From CAVQBL01 sp963710715 (GTDB lineage Bacteria > Pseudomonadota > Gammaproteobacteria > DSM-16500), in assembly GCA_963710715.1 (NCBI GenBank), contig CAVQBL010000018.1:201718-265717 (forward strand): 64,000 nucleotides of DNA, in the 5' to 3' direction. The notes under the pieces were generated by a model. That model ran no database searches. It was not told the origin of the DNA and saw only the letters and a list, made by a program, of their open reading frames with translations. Below, piece by piece: positions 7,364 to 16,246 of the stretch. Every line of letters begins with the position of its first letter. The first letter of the stretch is position 1. Made by a program: the position numbers and the translations under genes.

Positions 7364-8734
7364 CTATTTTTTTCGCTTATTTTCGTCTGCATCATAAATT
7401 ATTACGAAGGTATTGTCGCTCAAGAACATTTTCTTATTAAGAAAATTAAATATTTCCCAAAAATAATTACCATTAACAAAACTTTTCAGATGTTCAGCAT
7501 AGTCTTCGTCTGAATTAGAAATGATTTTATAAATGTGAAGTAACTGCGCATAAGTGAGTGAGCAATGATTTGGTACTTGAGGGCCTAGCCCATTTAAAAA
7601 TTCTTGTATTTTGATAACTGAAGAAAAGATCTTAGGAAATTTCTTAATTACCTCTGGAGCCTCCGTATATTCTCGAATACCATGTCGAAGGGAACCCACT
7701 AGATCTTTAGGACGCATATTTCTTACGATGGATGTTGGACTAATATCAATAACATGAGGTTGACTTCCAGAAGACTCAGGAAATTTTTCATCTGTAGGGT
7801 TGTTAGAGGGAGCGGTGGAGCTCTTCTCAACTAAAAGAGAGTTTGGGTTATTTGTAATAGATTGAGTAGTAAGTTTGGTAGGCTCGGATAAATCAGCACT
7901 AGCAAATTTGAGAGCATTAAAGGAATCAGCGCTCGAAAGTTCGCAATATTGACTCGCTTTAGAGAAAAATCTTTTTGAAGGACTCTTAGAGAGAATCCTT
8001 ACGCAATTCTCCATACTGAAAATACCGCCCGCTTTTAAAGTATCCAGCATGCCAATTACAAATGACACAGGATGATAATTAACTTGAAAAAGTTTTCTTG
8101 CATCAATAGCATCGATTTTTAAATCGCGAAGTAATGTTGCAAACCGAACTAAATCGTCAACAGAGTTTTCGTATTTGCATAAACTCACAAGCAATTCTAT
8201 TTGTGCCATGAAAATAGATGTAAAAATGATGTTATCTTGTTGCAGTAGATTGATAAGTGTTTCTATTTTTCTGCGTGTTTCTTCGGTTGATTCATAAATT
8301 TCTACAAAGGTATTGTCACTTAATAAATCTTTCTTGTTAAGAAAATTAAATATTCTCCAATGATTATTTGGGAGATATTTACTCTCAGAAAAATCTATAA
8401 AGAGAATTTTATAAACCTGAAGTAACTGCGCATAAGTGAGTGGGTGCTCATCTGATACCTCACCTAGCCCATCTAAAAATTCTTGTATTTTGATAACGTA
8501 AGGAGGAGTGCTCCCAATGTGTTTAGCTATCCATGAAGTATTCGTGTGGTAGTTTTGAACGACTTTTCTAAGTTGACCCACTGCATCTATAGGTGCCTGG
8601 TCGCGTACGATGGATGCTGGACTAATACCAACAACAGGAAATTGATTTCCAGAAGACTGAGGAAATTTTTCATCAGTAGGGTTATTAGAGGGAATGGCAG
8701 AACTTCTCTGCTTATCATCGTGTGATTGTCCCAT
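7364..8734 (-). CDS. Internally duplicated hypothetical protein (two ~290-residue repeats)
   Basis: I do not recognise the family. The 456-residue frame is an internal tandem duplication: SNNPTDEKFPQSSGNQ...ISPASIVR near residue 16 recurs as SNNPTDEKFPESSGSQ...ISPTSIVR near residue 311, and VIKIQEFLDGLG, LTYAQLLQVYKI and IFNFLNKKDLLSDNTFV all recur in the second half. Each unit is leucine-rich and probably all-helical, after a polar, serine-rich N-terminal linker. The second unit breaks at an A7 tract (7367-7373) and continues in other frames to about 7019. The charged, signal-less N-terminus and location among effector-like remnants make a secreted effector possible, without direct support. 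Confidence 0.6.
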   Translation of the reverse strand: MGQSHDDKQRSSAIPSNNPTDEKFPQSSGNQFPVVGISPASIVRDQAPIDAVGQLRKVVQNYHTNTSWIAKHIGSTPPYVIKIQEFLDGLGEVSDEHPLTYAQLLQVYKILFIDFSESKYLPNNHWRIFNFLNKKDLLSDNTFVEIYESTEETRRKIETLINLLQQDNIIFTSIFMAQIELLVSLCKYENSVDDLVRFATLLRDLKIDAIDARKLFQVNYHPVSFVIGMLDTLKAGGIFSMENCVRILSKSPSKRFFSKASQYCELSSADSFNALKFASADLSEPTKLTTQSITNNPNSLLVEKSSTAPSNNPTDEKFPESSGSQPHVIDISPTSIVRNMRPKDLVGSLRHGIREYTEAPEVIKKFPKIFSSVIKIQEFLNGLGPQVPNHCSLTYAQLLHIYKIISNSDEDYAEHLKSFVNGNYFWEIFNFLNKKMFLSDNTFVIIYDADENKRKK

Positions 8735-8988
8735 TTTTTTATACCTCGTTAAGCTGATTAATTATAAGAGCTATATTATAGAATGTTTTTTATACAGATT
8801 AATAGGTTTTTTATCATCAGTGGCAGAATTAGAAAATTCACATAACTTCTGCCAGCAAATCGGGTGGGTCGGGATATGTGTTACTACCCCCCACCATGAG
8901 TCAAAGCAAGCTCTTTCATAAGGCGGGTAAGTGCATGAATTAATTGAAACGATGTCTTTGAATTATACAAGGAGATGGGTTCATTAAA

Positions 8989-9366
8989 TTAAAAATTAAT
9001 ACTTCCACTATATTTTCCTTCTCCTTCAATACAACCTTTATAATGTCTCCATAATACCCAGGTATAATTTCCTTTGCCTTTTTGGGAAGCGTTGCTATGC
9101 CAAGGCGTTAGATTTTTTAAATCATTTTCACCAAAAGGTTCGCACATATTTTCAGCATCAGGATAAACCATTTGCCAGAGGGTAGAAGAGCTATTTTCTT
9201 TTATTTTGGAAATAGTGCATTCTTTTCCACAATCTGTTGGCAATAGATTATAAACATGCGGCTGCAATTTGCGTGTTACAATATCTGCTGCACGTTGTGC
9301 AATGACAGCTGCGGCTTTTGCGTCAGACGATTGAATTAAAAATCCTGTTCGCGGATAGATAGAACC
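8989..9366 (-). pseudogene. Integrating conjugative element protein (TIGR03756/PFL_4710-like), fragment
   Basis: The frame is open from a stop at 9367-9369 and reads IYPRTGFLIQSSDAKAAAVI, AQRAADIVTRK, QPHVYNLLP, LWQMVYPDAENMCEPFGEND and YTWVLWRHYKGC. This corresponds to the C-terminal part of the TraU-like ICE protein family TIGR03756 as I remember it. The signal peptide and N-terminal part are missing and no start codon fits, so it is a fragment. Together with the remnant at 5470-6105 it shows that an ICE with a type IV secretion system once occupied this region. Confidence 0.6.
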
Positions 9367-9469
9367 TCAATTATTTATGAATGACCCTATGTATCATGCG
9401 AAATTATGCAATTGGTGAATGGTAGATAGAATTTTCTCTTGTCTCAGAACAGTACCAGTATTACTCGCG

Positions 9470-10052
9470 TTAGAATTTCCCGCAATTTAGCCAATTTCTT
9501 TTAAGCGTTTTATCTTTTAAGAAAGAACTAATTGCTTGATATACGCCATCAACCCAAGTTTCATTCACACCTTGAACTTTAAAATAGCTATTATTTTGGT
9601 TAGCTGGATCAGTGATTTTTGAAAAATCAAATATGTGATTTTTTTTAAAATCAAATTGCATTTCGAACCAATTTTGCATTCTATTTTGCATCGCCATCTG
9701 ATAACCATGGTAGCTATTAAAAGATATTCGTATTATTTTTTTTGGTAAACGATCGTCATTGAATATAGATTCGTGATCTCCGTTTATATACTCATTATTT
9801 TCTCCCCATATCTCCACCCATAGCTTACCTGTAAAATTTTTAAAAACTTCTTTTACAGGACCAGGCAAATTCGGTGACAATTTTAATTGTAGATAGGCAG
9901 CTTCTGTAGATTTTTTTTGCGAGAATTTTGTAAAGCGTTTTTAGGTCATCTTTTGTTATTAATGAAGATTTAATTTTCTCACAATAGTTTCGAGAATAAT
10001 GAACAAATGGCTGTGCCAGCTGTGAAAAGTCGGGCTGTGAATTTGTGTTCAT
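9470..10052 (-). pseudogene. Hypothetical protein, frameshifted in an A8 tract
   Basis: Two overlapping frames form one protein. The ATG at 10052 starts MNTNSQPDFSQLAQPFVHYS and runs to KILAKK, where a run of eight A (T8 at 9911-9918, plus strand) shifts the frame. The other frame continues STEAAYLQLKLSPNLPGPVK and on to a stop at 9470. The joined product would be about 190 residues, with an aromatic-rich C-terminal half (WVEIWG, FEMQFDFKK, NETWVDGVY). No known domain is recognised. It lies just downstream of the AbiE pair. Confidence 0.5.
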
Positions 10053-10089
10053 GTCTATTTTCCTTAATTAATAAAATTAAAGTTCTTAT

Positions 10090-10964
10090 TTATTTAGGTA
10101 AATGCACTAAAATCTTGTCTTTTATTTCTTCAATCGCATCAGCTAAGCTCCATCCTTGCGTAGCTATGCGAGCACCATTTTCTGTAGTTAATAAGATGCC
10201 ACTTTCTGTTGTCATGGGGGTAGAGTGTGTTTTTTTGATATCGAATGATAGTAGTGGTCCTATATCATCCATGAAGGAATGTTCCATTAATTTCAATGCA
10301 ATATTTTTTTCGAACATATTTTTAGTGATTATTTTTTCTGATTTTTTCATATATTCTAAAAAAATGCCACTAACCTCAGAAGCATTAAAATCTTTGTGTT
10401 TTAATGCCAACCACAAGTCAAATACATCACGGCCTTTACTGCGTTGGTATAGCGCGCGTAATTTTGTGGCAATTAACTCGTTAAAATGAAATGTATTAAT
10501 TTTCGCGTTCCAGAAAACCAATCAGAATGCACCTCAAATTCTTTTGAGGAACGATCTAGAATTGAAAAGTTTTCCTCAACATTAATTTCAATCTTGATGC
10601 GAAGCTTCGTCACGAGAGAATTCTCAGGATTGAAATAGTATTTCATTTTAAAACTACGCGCCGTTGGAGTGGTTTTTGCTTTTCCTAGCCATGGTTCTAG
10701 ACGTATTCGCAGAGCATCGGCAATTTTCGAAATTGGCCCTTTGCTTGTTCTTACTAGATCAATATCTTCGCTATAGCGAGCAGCGGGCGAAAAGAATAAT
10801 TTATGTAAAGCTGTGCCGCCACGAAATGCTAATTCTTTATTAAGAAAAGAGTCTGAGAAAATCTCTACAATAATTCTTGATAAAATTAAATCCTGCTCCA
10901 CTTGCATGTCGTCTGCCCAAGGAGCGACTGTTCTCCACTGTGTAATTTGTGCAATAGGTATCAT
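10090..10964 (-). pseudogene. abiEii: AbiEii-type nucleotidyltransferase toxin, frameshifted
   Basis: The 5' part (10964 to about 10510) has the AbiEii nucleotidyltransferase core ELAFRGGTALHKLFF followed by RYSEDIDLV (GG-x-AL and the D-x-D of the active site). The 3' part, in another frame, continues FNELIATKLRALYQRSKGRD and VFDLWLAL, the conserved second block of the family. The shift is one base near 10509-10513, after GACTGGTTTTCTGG in the coding sense, and is not in a long homopolymer. The toxin would be a type IV (abortive infection, AbiE) GTP-binding nucleotidyltransferase. ATGA overlap with the upstream antitoxin gene (10961-10964) shows the standard abiEi-abiEii operon. Confidence 0.8.
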
Positions 10965-11746
10965 TCGTCAGGTTCCACTTTAGTGTTTACAATAATTTTC
11001 CATTTTTTATTTCGCTGTAGCGGCTTGTATTTTGCTTGAGATACTAGACGGGCCCAATGAAGCTTTTTGTCACTGAGGATTTTAGAGATTTCGTTGGTGA
11101 GTTGATCGAAGCCTAAAAATTCTAACAAATAGCCTAAGCGTTGTAACCAAAACAATTCAGAATTATGTTTGGTTAATTCAATGAGTTTCTTTATGTCCAT
11201 TTCTTCAGAAAGATCAGCTAGTATTGTGGCTGCATTACTAATTCCAGCAGCATGTTGTGGCATGCTAACAATATCAGCAGCAATTACTTCAGGCGTTGCA
11301 ACATTTATTATTCCGGCAGATGTATTGAATTTTTTAGTTGGCATCTCTGCCACACGTTTGTTTGCGATAAATTCAACATAAACTCGCCCGCAGTGTATTG
11401 GTGTGCGAGTTTTCGAAGTGACAACTTGAAACCGCTGAGGTTTTTGGTGGGCAGCTCCATAGTATTGTGCGGCACTGATAAAGCCAATATAGTATGGTTG
11501 GTTTAGATGCTTCATTAAATCTGGAATAAACATCTCTGCAGGTAGGCAGCCAAGTATTTTATACTCTGGTGGCAAAATTAAATAAAAGCCTCTGGCGGGG
11601 CTAACTACCGCTTTTTTCAGGCGTAAACGTCTGAGCGCATTTATAGTCGCGACTTTGGTTAGTTCTAAGGCCTTTTCCGCATCTATAATGGTGAAATAGT
11701 AGCGGCCTTGGCTTCGAAGCATATTTATAAATTCGTACGTTTTCAT
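10961..11746 (-). CDS. abiEi: AbiEi type IV antitoxin / transcriptional repressor
   Basis: The 261-residue protein has an N-terminal winged-helix region (FTIIDAEKALELTKVATINA, LRRLRLKKAVVSPARGFYLI) followed by the AbiEi C-terminal domain (YYIGFISAAQYYGAAHQKPQ, VTSKTRTPI, VATPEVIAADIV). Family members bind inverted repeats upstream of the operon and antagonise the AbiEii toxin without contacting it. Here the antitoxin is intact while the toxin gene just downstream is frameshifted. A 59-base palindrome lies 115 bases upstream and is a candidate operator. Confidence 0.85.
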   Translation of the reverse strand: MKTYEFINMLRSQGRYYFTIIDAEKALELTKVATINALRRLRLKKAVVSPARGFYLILPPEYKILGCLPAEMFIPDLMKHLNQPYYIGFISAAQYYGAAHQKPQRFQVVTSKTRTPIHCGRVYVEFIANKRVAEMPTKKFNTSAGIINVATPEVIAADIVSMPQHAAGISNAATILADLSEEMDIKKLIELTKHNSELFWLQRLGYLLEFLGFDQLTNEISKILSDKKLHWARLVSQAKYKPLQRNKKWKIIVNTKVEPDE

Positions 11747-12191
11747 AGGGCATTAATCTGTGTTAATACTCTTCTAATATATCTTTTTTAGTTATTTTAG
11801 TAAAGTTTCAACATTTTTCATATGTTTTCAATTGGTTGTATAATATATATCTGGAGATAGTTGTGTTAAAAAATCGCTAATGTAACGTTTTTCGTTATAT
11901 TAAGCAAGTTTTAACACAAGTTCATTAATCGATTAACTCAAGTTATGAATCTTAATAAATGTCAGTTCCTCCATTAGATTGCTAATCCTTTTGATGATTT
12001 CCGGAGAGCGTAAGACCACACTTCTTTTATTTGCAGTTGGTATGCATAGCCTGTTTTCGGAATTTTGAAAATTATAGATTATGCGTTAAAGTATTATGTT
12101 CTTAGATAGAGTGTACATGTCCTCCTTATTTCTCTTTTCCGATGTAACTAATGCGCTCATAATTTTTTATCCTTTGTAAATTCGCAATCAC
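11747..12191. other. Intergenic region upstream of abiEi
   Basis: 445 bases without a supported ORF. It contains the 59-base palindrome at 11861-11919 described separately; the rest is AT-rich. The abiE promoter should lie here, reading leftward, along with the end of the csrA transcript. Confidence 0.5.
11861..11919. promoter_or_regulatory. Palindrome upstream of abiEi, candidate AbiEi operator
   Basis: The arms TTGTGTTAAAA and TTTTAACACAA are exact reverse complements, with further pairing inside (AATGTAACG facing CGTTATATT around a T-rich centre). AbiEi proteins are known to autoregulate by binding inverted repeats upstream of their operon. Assigning this palindrome to AbiEi rests on position only. 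Confidence 0.5.
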
Positions 12192-12386
12192 TTAGGCAGC
12201 ATTTTTATGCTCTTGTTTTCCTTTTTGGATTCGGTCATAAATTTCTTTGCGATGAACAGGAATAGCGCTTGGAGCGGTTACGCCGATGCGCACTTGTCCA
12301 CGATCAAAACCGACGACTGTAATTTTGATCTCACCATGTTCACCCGCAATAATTTGTTCGCCTACGTGCCGTGACAATATCAACAT
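12192..12386 (-). CDS. csrA: CsrA family carbon storage regulator (post-transcriptional regulator)
   Basis: From the ATG at 12386 the 64-residue protein reads MLILSRHVGEQIIAG and ends its core with VRIGVTAPSAIPVHRKEIYD, the hallmark CsrA sequence, including the RNA-binding L4/R6 and R44-type residues. A GGAGGG ribosome-binding site lies upstream, so the longer frame from 12437 is rejected. CsrA dimers bind GGA motifs in mRNA leaders and control translation. It sits 41 bases after a single-domain response regulator, next to ICE remnants and a divergent S24-type repressor. Legionella ICEs carry similar accessory csrA paralogues, so this may be an ICE copy and not the housekeeping one; that is inference. 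Confidence 0.93.
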   Translation of the reverse strand: MLILSRHVGEQIIAGEHGEIKITVVGFDRGQVRIGVTAPSAIPVHRKEIYDRIQKGKQEHKNAA

Positions 12387-12427
12387 GTTACTACCCTCCA
12401 AAAATATCTTGTTAATGAAAAACTCAT

Positions 12428-12793
12428 TTACTGACAAAATTTCTTTAAAATCTTCTGAAATGCTTCGACGTTTACAGGCTTAATAAAAAGTGCTGTTGCA
12501 CCCGCCGTTATGCACTCACTTTTAATATCTTCAAGATTAAAGGCCGTCAAAACTACAATTGGCGATCCCTTTAACTTAGAATCCGAAGTACGAATTCTTT
12601 TGATTGTTTCTATACCGCTTATTCCTGGTAACCCAATGTCCATAAAAATAAGATCGTAATGGTTATTAATTTTTAAAAGAGCCTCTTCGCCACTACCAAC
12701 AACATCAACTTGTGCTCCTAATTTTGCTAATATCATCTTATGAACCGTTTGAAGAATGACCTCGTCTTCAACTAATAGAATCTCTGTCATCAC
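12428..12793 (-). CDS. Single-domain (CheY-like) response regulator
   Basis: The 121-residue protein is a complete receiver domain with no output domain. It has the acidic pair in LVEDEV (E9, D10), phosphoacceptor D52 in IFMDIGLPG, the switch threonine in VVLTAF and the conserved lysine in FIKPV. It should be phosphorylated by a histidine kinase and act by protein contact. No kinase is adjacent on this transcript; the nearest is at 14676-15773. It is transcribed with csrA downstream. Confidence 0.9.
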   Translation of the reverse strand: MMTEILLVEDEVILQTVHKMILAKLGAQVDVVGSGEEALLKINNHYDLIFMDIGLPGISGIETIKRIRTSDSKLKGSPIVVLTAFNLEDIKSECITAGATALFIKPVNVEAFQKILKKFCQ

Positions 12794-12902
12794 ACATTTA
12801 CCTCATTAATTCCGATTTAATGCGCTCTCACAGATTGGACTTGTTCTTGCATGTAGTCGGTCTATAATCTAACGAGCGCTAATTTTTGTAACAAGCCCAT
12901 TA

Positions 12903-12942
12903 TGGACTAATATCAGACCATTAAACAGTGGATATTAGACCA
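12903..12942. promoter_or_regulatory. Two operator-like sites upstream of the XRE/S24 repressor
   Basis: Site 1 (12903-12920) is a near-perfect palindrome, TGG-x-CT-x-ATAT-x-AG-x-CCA. Site 2 (12929-12942) repeats its right half as GGATATTAGACCA. Both lie 43-80 bases before the repressor start, in the divergent interval with the response regulator/csrA operon. This is a typical arrangement for a lambda-like repressor controlling itself and the opposite operon. Confidence 0.5.
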
Positions 12943-12984
12943 ACGCCATGTGAGATATTGTCCATCCCTTTAACAAGGAGCTTT

Positions 12985-13630
12985 ATGGCACGAAAACAAA
13001 AAAGTCTAGAGGGAACTGCAGAAGACCAGGCCAATCGCGCAAAACGGATTCGCTATCTAAGGGAGGCATTACGTTTTTCCATCGCAAAATTTGGGAAAAA
13101 AACATGGCATTCCACCCTCCAGTATAAAGGGCTGGGAGAGCACACAAAATGCTGGGTTAACAGCGGGTGGGGCACTTAAGCTTGTGGCCGCATTTCAAGC
13201 AGAAGGCTTGGATTGTACTCTCGAATGGCTCATTTACGGTAAGGGGGAAGACCCCCTGCTCAAAGCAAAATCCCAGCTAGAAGAAGCTGCAATTCCCCCG
13301 ATTAATCAAGAGATCAGTTTGTTTCATAAACTTCATCCGGGCTCTGTTGATGCTATTGTAAGCGATGAAAGCATGGAGTCAGTGTTATCTAAGGGTGATT
13401 GTGTTGCAGGGATAAGATGTTTTGGAGAGGATATCCGTAAGCTCATTGGTTCAATCTGCATTGTCCAGATTCAAGGCGGGCAGCTGCTTGTTCGCCAGCT
13501 AATGGCCGGAACTCAAAACAATCGTTACAACTTAATAGCCATTAACTCTAAGAGTGTCTCTAAGCCTGTTATGAAGAACGTTGAGTTATTCAGTGCTGCG
13601 CGAATTTTTTGGATTAGGAAACATCAATAA
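12985..13630 (+). pseudogene. XRE / S24 (LexA-like) phage-type repressor, frameshifted in an A7 tract
   Basis: An AAGGAG site precedes ATG 12985. The first frame gives an N-terminal helix-turn-helix start (RAKRIRYLREALRFSIAKFG). At an A7 run (13096-13102) the frame must shift to continue as GKKHGIPPSSIKGWESTQNA and GGALKLVAAF, the rest of the HTH. The C-terminal part (13091-13630 frame) has an S24 peptidase-like fold region (SDESMESVLSKGDCVAGIRC, GGQLLVRQLM), with the SM-type serine motif in DESMES. One A removed from the run restores one protein of about 214 residues. It is divergent from the csrA operon and probably governed ICE or prophage functions. Confidence 0.7.
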
Positions 13631-13643
13631 AATTCATTATTTT

Positions 13644-14672
13644 TTACGATTTACTTTTTTTTCGATACTCGTTGAAATTTATTATTTTTTTAAAATCAAT
13701 TAGCGGTTTAGTCTTTGGCTTTTCAATATAACTGTAATAATAGTTTGCTTTACCTGCTAATTTCGTTGCTGGATAAAATATTTCTGGCCATCCTGCGGGT
13801 TTTTCAAGGCTAGGAAATTCAGCTTGATTAAAACAATGTCTTAAAACCTCGCGATTTTGAATGGCCTTTTTAAGATTATCGTCGATGGGATAAGGGTCAA
13901 GCGTCAACTCAAACTCCATACCTTCCATTTGATCTTCTGTTTTAACAATGAGCCAATTTAGCTTGCCATTTGCATCTATAAATAAATAGCTGCCAGATTC
14001 GTCAACTAAATAATACTCTGTGATTTTGTTCTTATCTAACAATGAATTAAAAAGCTTAATAAATACTGGATCATCTAAACAAACGAGCATCTGGTTAGAT
14101 GCGGCATCCACCGCATTTAATACGGTTGCGGACAAATCTAAAAAATAACTTTGTTGCAATTGTTGTATGCTGTCGGTGAGTTTATCCATTAGATTATCTG
14201 TATCTTTCAGGAAAAACTTGTCGATGATACCTTCATTAAAAGCTTCCACAGCTAAATCTTTCCCTGCTTCCCCTGTCAACATAATGATTTTGAAAGTGGC
14301 ACCGTTAGCGCGCAGTTGTTGGCAAAGCTCTAATCCATTCATTTTAGGCATAGCATAATCAATTACTAAGACCCCAATTTCATCAAACCGATGTGAGCGA
14401 TAAATTTCATGAAAAATAACGTCATATTTAAACGTAGATACTATTCTGTCTACCTCAAGATCATCTACTTCACCCAGGCAACGACTGATAAATGTATCTG
14501 CTTTATATTGATTGACTAGAAAATCTAAAGCGGTTGGGGAGGAAGCGAATACTTTGCAAGAAATATTTTTCAAATTTAAAATCGATTTTAAACTATCTGC
14601 GTATTTTTTATCGTCGTCGATTAGACCAACTGTTGTGGGATGGTAACAAATGCTTACCATAGGTCTTTTCAT
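13644..14672 (-). CDS. Response regulator with long receiver and unknown C-terminal domain
   Basis: The 342-residue protein has a receiver with acidic pocket D19-D20-D21, an insertion of about 40 residues, phosphoacceptor D105 in VLVIDYAMPKMNGLEL, switch T133 in MLTGEAG and lysine K156 in FFLKD. The C-terminal 180 residues match no output domain I recognise; there is no evident helix-turn-helix. Length and the opening ICYHPTTVGLIDDD recall Legionella LqsR-type regulators, but I cannot confirm this. It begins 3 bases after the histidine kinase stop and is the last gene of the CDPS-PAS-HK-RR operon, hence its probable response element. Confidence 0.8.
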   Translation of the reverse strand: MKRPMVSICYHPTTVGLIDDDKKYADSLKSILNLKNISCKVFASSPTALDFLVNQYKADTFISRCLGEVDDLEVDRIVSTFKYDVIFHEIYRSHRFDEIGVLVIDYAMPKMNGLELCQQLRANGATFKIIMLTGEAGKDLAVEAFNEGIIDKFFLKDTDNLMDKLTDSIQQLQQSYFLDLSATVLNAVDAASNQMLVCLDDPVFIKLFNSLLDKNKITEYYLVDESGSYLFIDANGKLNWLIVKTEDQMEGMEFELTLDPYPIDDNLKKAIQNREVLRHCFNQAEFPSLEKPAGWPEIFYPATKLAGKANYYYSYIEKPKTKPLIDFKKIINFNEYRKKSKS

Positions 14673-14675
14673 GTC

Positions 14676-15773
14676 TTATTCCTTTAAGCAGTTTGGAAAA
14701 GTGAGGGTAAATAAAGTATAGCTGTCTTTAACCGATTCGCAAGCAATGTTTCCCCTGATGGATTCCATGACATTCTTACAGAAGGTAAGGCCGACACCTG
14801 CGCCATGATACGTTTTTGTAAAAAACCGTTCAAAAATATGCGGTAAGATATCCGGTGATATGCCTGCCCCTGTGTCTTTAAAATAAAGCGTGTTGTAAAC
14901 AGATCCTTTTTCTAACCAAATTTGAATATCTCCCTTGCCCGCTTCTGCAACATAATAAAGTGCATTTTTAAAAAGATTAAATAAAACGTGTATCAGTAAA
15001 AGTTTGTCGCTCTTGACTAAAAAATCATTGTTCCTGTTATTAGACCAGCGAATAATATCTCTTTCTTCAAAATCAAAAGGGTACCGATCAAGGGATTCTT
15101 CAACACATTGGCTTATTGAGAATGTTTCTATTTTTCCAGCTTCTATTGATAAAGAGGACTTCATCAATGACATATCAATAAAAGTAAAGGCAGCCCGTAT
15201 TTCACTTTTCATTGTGGCCAGCCTTCCTTCTGCTTCATTTATAAAATCTAATGTGGGATCTTCAGGGAAAAATTTTTCATCAACCGCTCTTTGATAGGCT
15301 TGTTTAAGTCGTGGGAAAACTTCCCTAAAAGCATCAATAGATAGACCTAACGAAGCCAATGGTGTACGCAGTTCATGTGCAATCGTAGCACTAACGAGGG
15401 TCATGCCTTCGAGTTTTTGTTGAGTTTCTTGTAGTTCTTCTTCTAATTTCTTTTTCTCAGTAATATCAAAAGAAAGACCTAATATCCCTATTATTTTATT
15501 ATTTATATCTCGCAGAGGAACTTTTTTTGATATAAATGTTCGATATGTACCATCTGCCATATAGCCAGACTCTTCTTTAGTGTGTTCAACACCAGTCTCA
15601 ACGACTTTTCTATTAATTTTATGTAACTCTTCAGCTTGATCTTTCCATGGTAAATCAAAATTTGTTTTTCCAACAATATCTTTCGGGGATGCTAACCCAG
15701 CAGAGCGAGCATGCGCTTTATTACATCCTAGATATCGAAATTCTAAATCTTGCCAATATACATGCCCGGGCAA
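14676..15773 (-). CDS. PAS-sensor histidine kinase
   Basis: The frame starts at a TTG (15773) inside a PAS domain (PGHVYWQDLEFRYLGCNKAH, IVGKTNFDLPWKDQA, GILGLSFDITEKKK). It continues with a short coiled coil, the H-box IAHELRTPLASL (H133), N-box LFNLFKNAL, G1 FKDTGAGISP, F-box FERFFTKTYHG and G2 GAGVGLTFCKN. No membrane segment is present, so the kinase is cytosolic. The frame is open upstream of the TTG and reads straight into the end of the previous PAS ORF, so the natural protein may be a PAS-PAS-kinase split here by one frameshift. It should phosphorylate the response regulator immediately downstream. Confidence 0.85.
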   Translation of the reverse strand: MPGHVYWQDLEFRYLGCNKAHARSAGLASPKDIVGKTNFDLPWKDQAEELHKINRKVVETGVEHTKEESGYMADGTYRTFISKKVPLRDINNKIIGILGLSFDITEKKKLEEELQETQQKLEGMTLVSATIAHELRTPLASLGLSIDAFREVFPRLKQAYQRAVDEKFFPEDPTLDFINEAEGRLATMKSEIRAAFTFIDMSLMKSSLSIEAGKIETFSISQCVEESLDRYPFDFEERDIIRWSNNRNNDFLVKSDKLLLIHVLFNLFKNALYYVAEAGKGDIQIWLEKGSVYNTLYFKDTGAGISPDILPHIFERFFTKTYHGAGVGLTFCKNVMESIRGNIACESVKDSYTLFTLTFPNCLKE

Positions 15774-15796
15774 ATTTTCAACTATATTATCTAATG

Positions 15797-16222
15797 CTAT
15801 TTCTGTATTGTGTTTCTCCTCTCTAATGCAATTTCCAAGCTCTTAAACTCTGTTATATTCACTGAAATTCCAAATAGTCCAATTACTTTTCTATCAGAAC
15901 TTTTTAGAGGAATTTTTTGAGATAGAAAAACTACTTTTTTACCATTAAGAATGGCATCTTCTTCGGCTATCTTAGGTATACCAGTAGCCATTATTTCATT
16001 ATTTATCTGATTTAATTTTTCTGCCGAATCCTTCCATGGCATATCAAAATTAGTTTTACCTACGATTTCAAGAGGAGACTTTAAGCCTGCGCTTTCAGAT
16101 TGCAGTTTATTACAGCCTTGGAAAATATTATTTCTATCCATCCAATAGACATGACAAGGCAATAAATTAAAAATTTCATTTATAGGAATGCAATTTAGAC
16201 CTATTTTACCTTTACCTAGCAT
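15797..16222 (-). CDS. PAS-domain protein, probably the N-terminal sensor half of the adjacent kinase
   Basis: The 141-residue protein is one PAS domain (LPCHVYWMDRNNIFQGCNKL, EIVGKTNFDMPWKDSAEKLN, GLFGISVNITEFKSLE), about half identical by eye to the PAS domain of the downstream kinase. The frame ends in ERRNTIQK, while the neighbouring frame runs REEKHNTEIALDNIVENLPG into the second PAS domain. A one-base shift near 15805-15815 would give PAS-PAS-kinase. It starts 24 bases after the CDPS-like gene stop. A cytosolic PAS tandem directly after a small-molecule synthase gene is a plausible ligand sensor, but ligand binding is inference. Confidence 0.75.
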   Translation of the reverse strand: MLGKGKIGLNCIPINEIFNLLPCHVYWMDRNNIFQGCNKLQSESAGLKSPLEIVGKTNFDMPWKDSAEKLNQINNEIMATGIPKIAEEDAILNGKKVVFLSQKIPLKSSDRKVIGLFGISVNITEFKSLEIALERRNTIQK

Positions 16223-16246
16223 TTAATTGTCTCCATGACGATATTA

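Noticed and set aside
8735..8988. Possible gene end on the minus strand (HALTRLMKELALTHGGG)
   Set aside because: An open stretch of a few dozen codons with no start, no recognised family and no link to neighbours.
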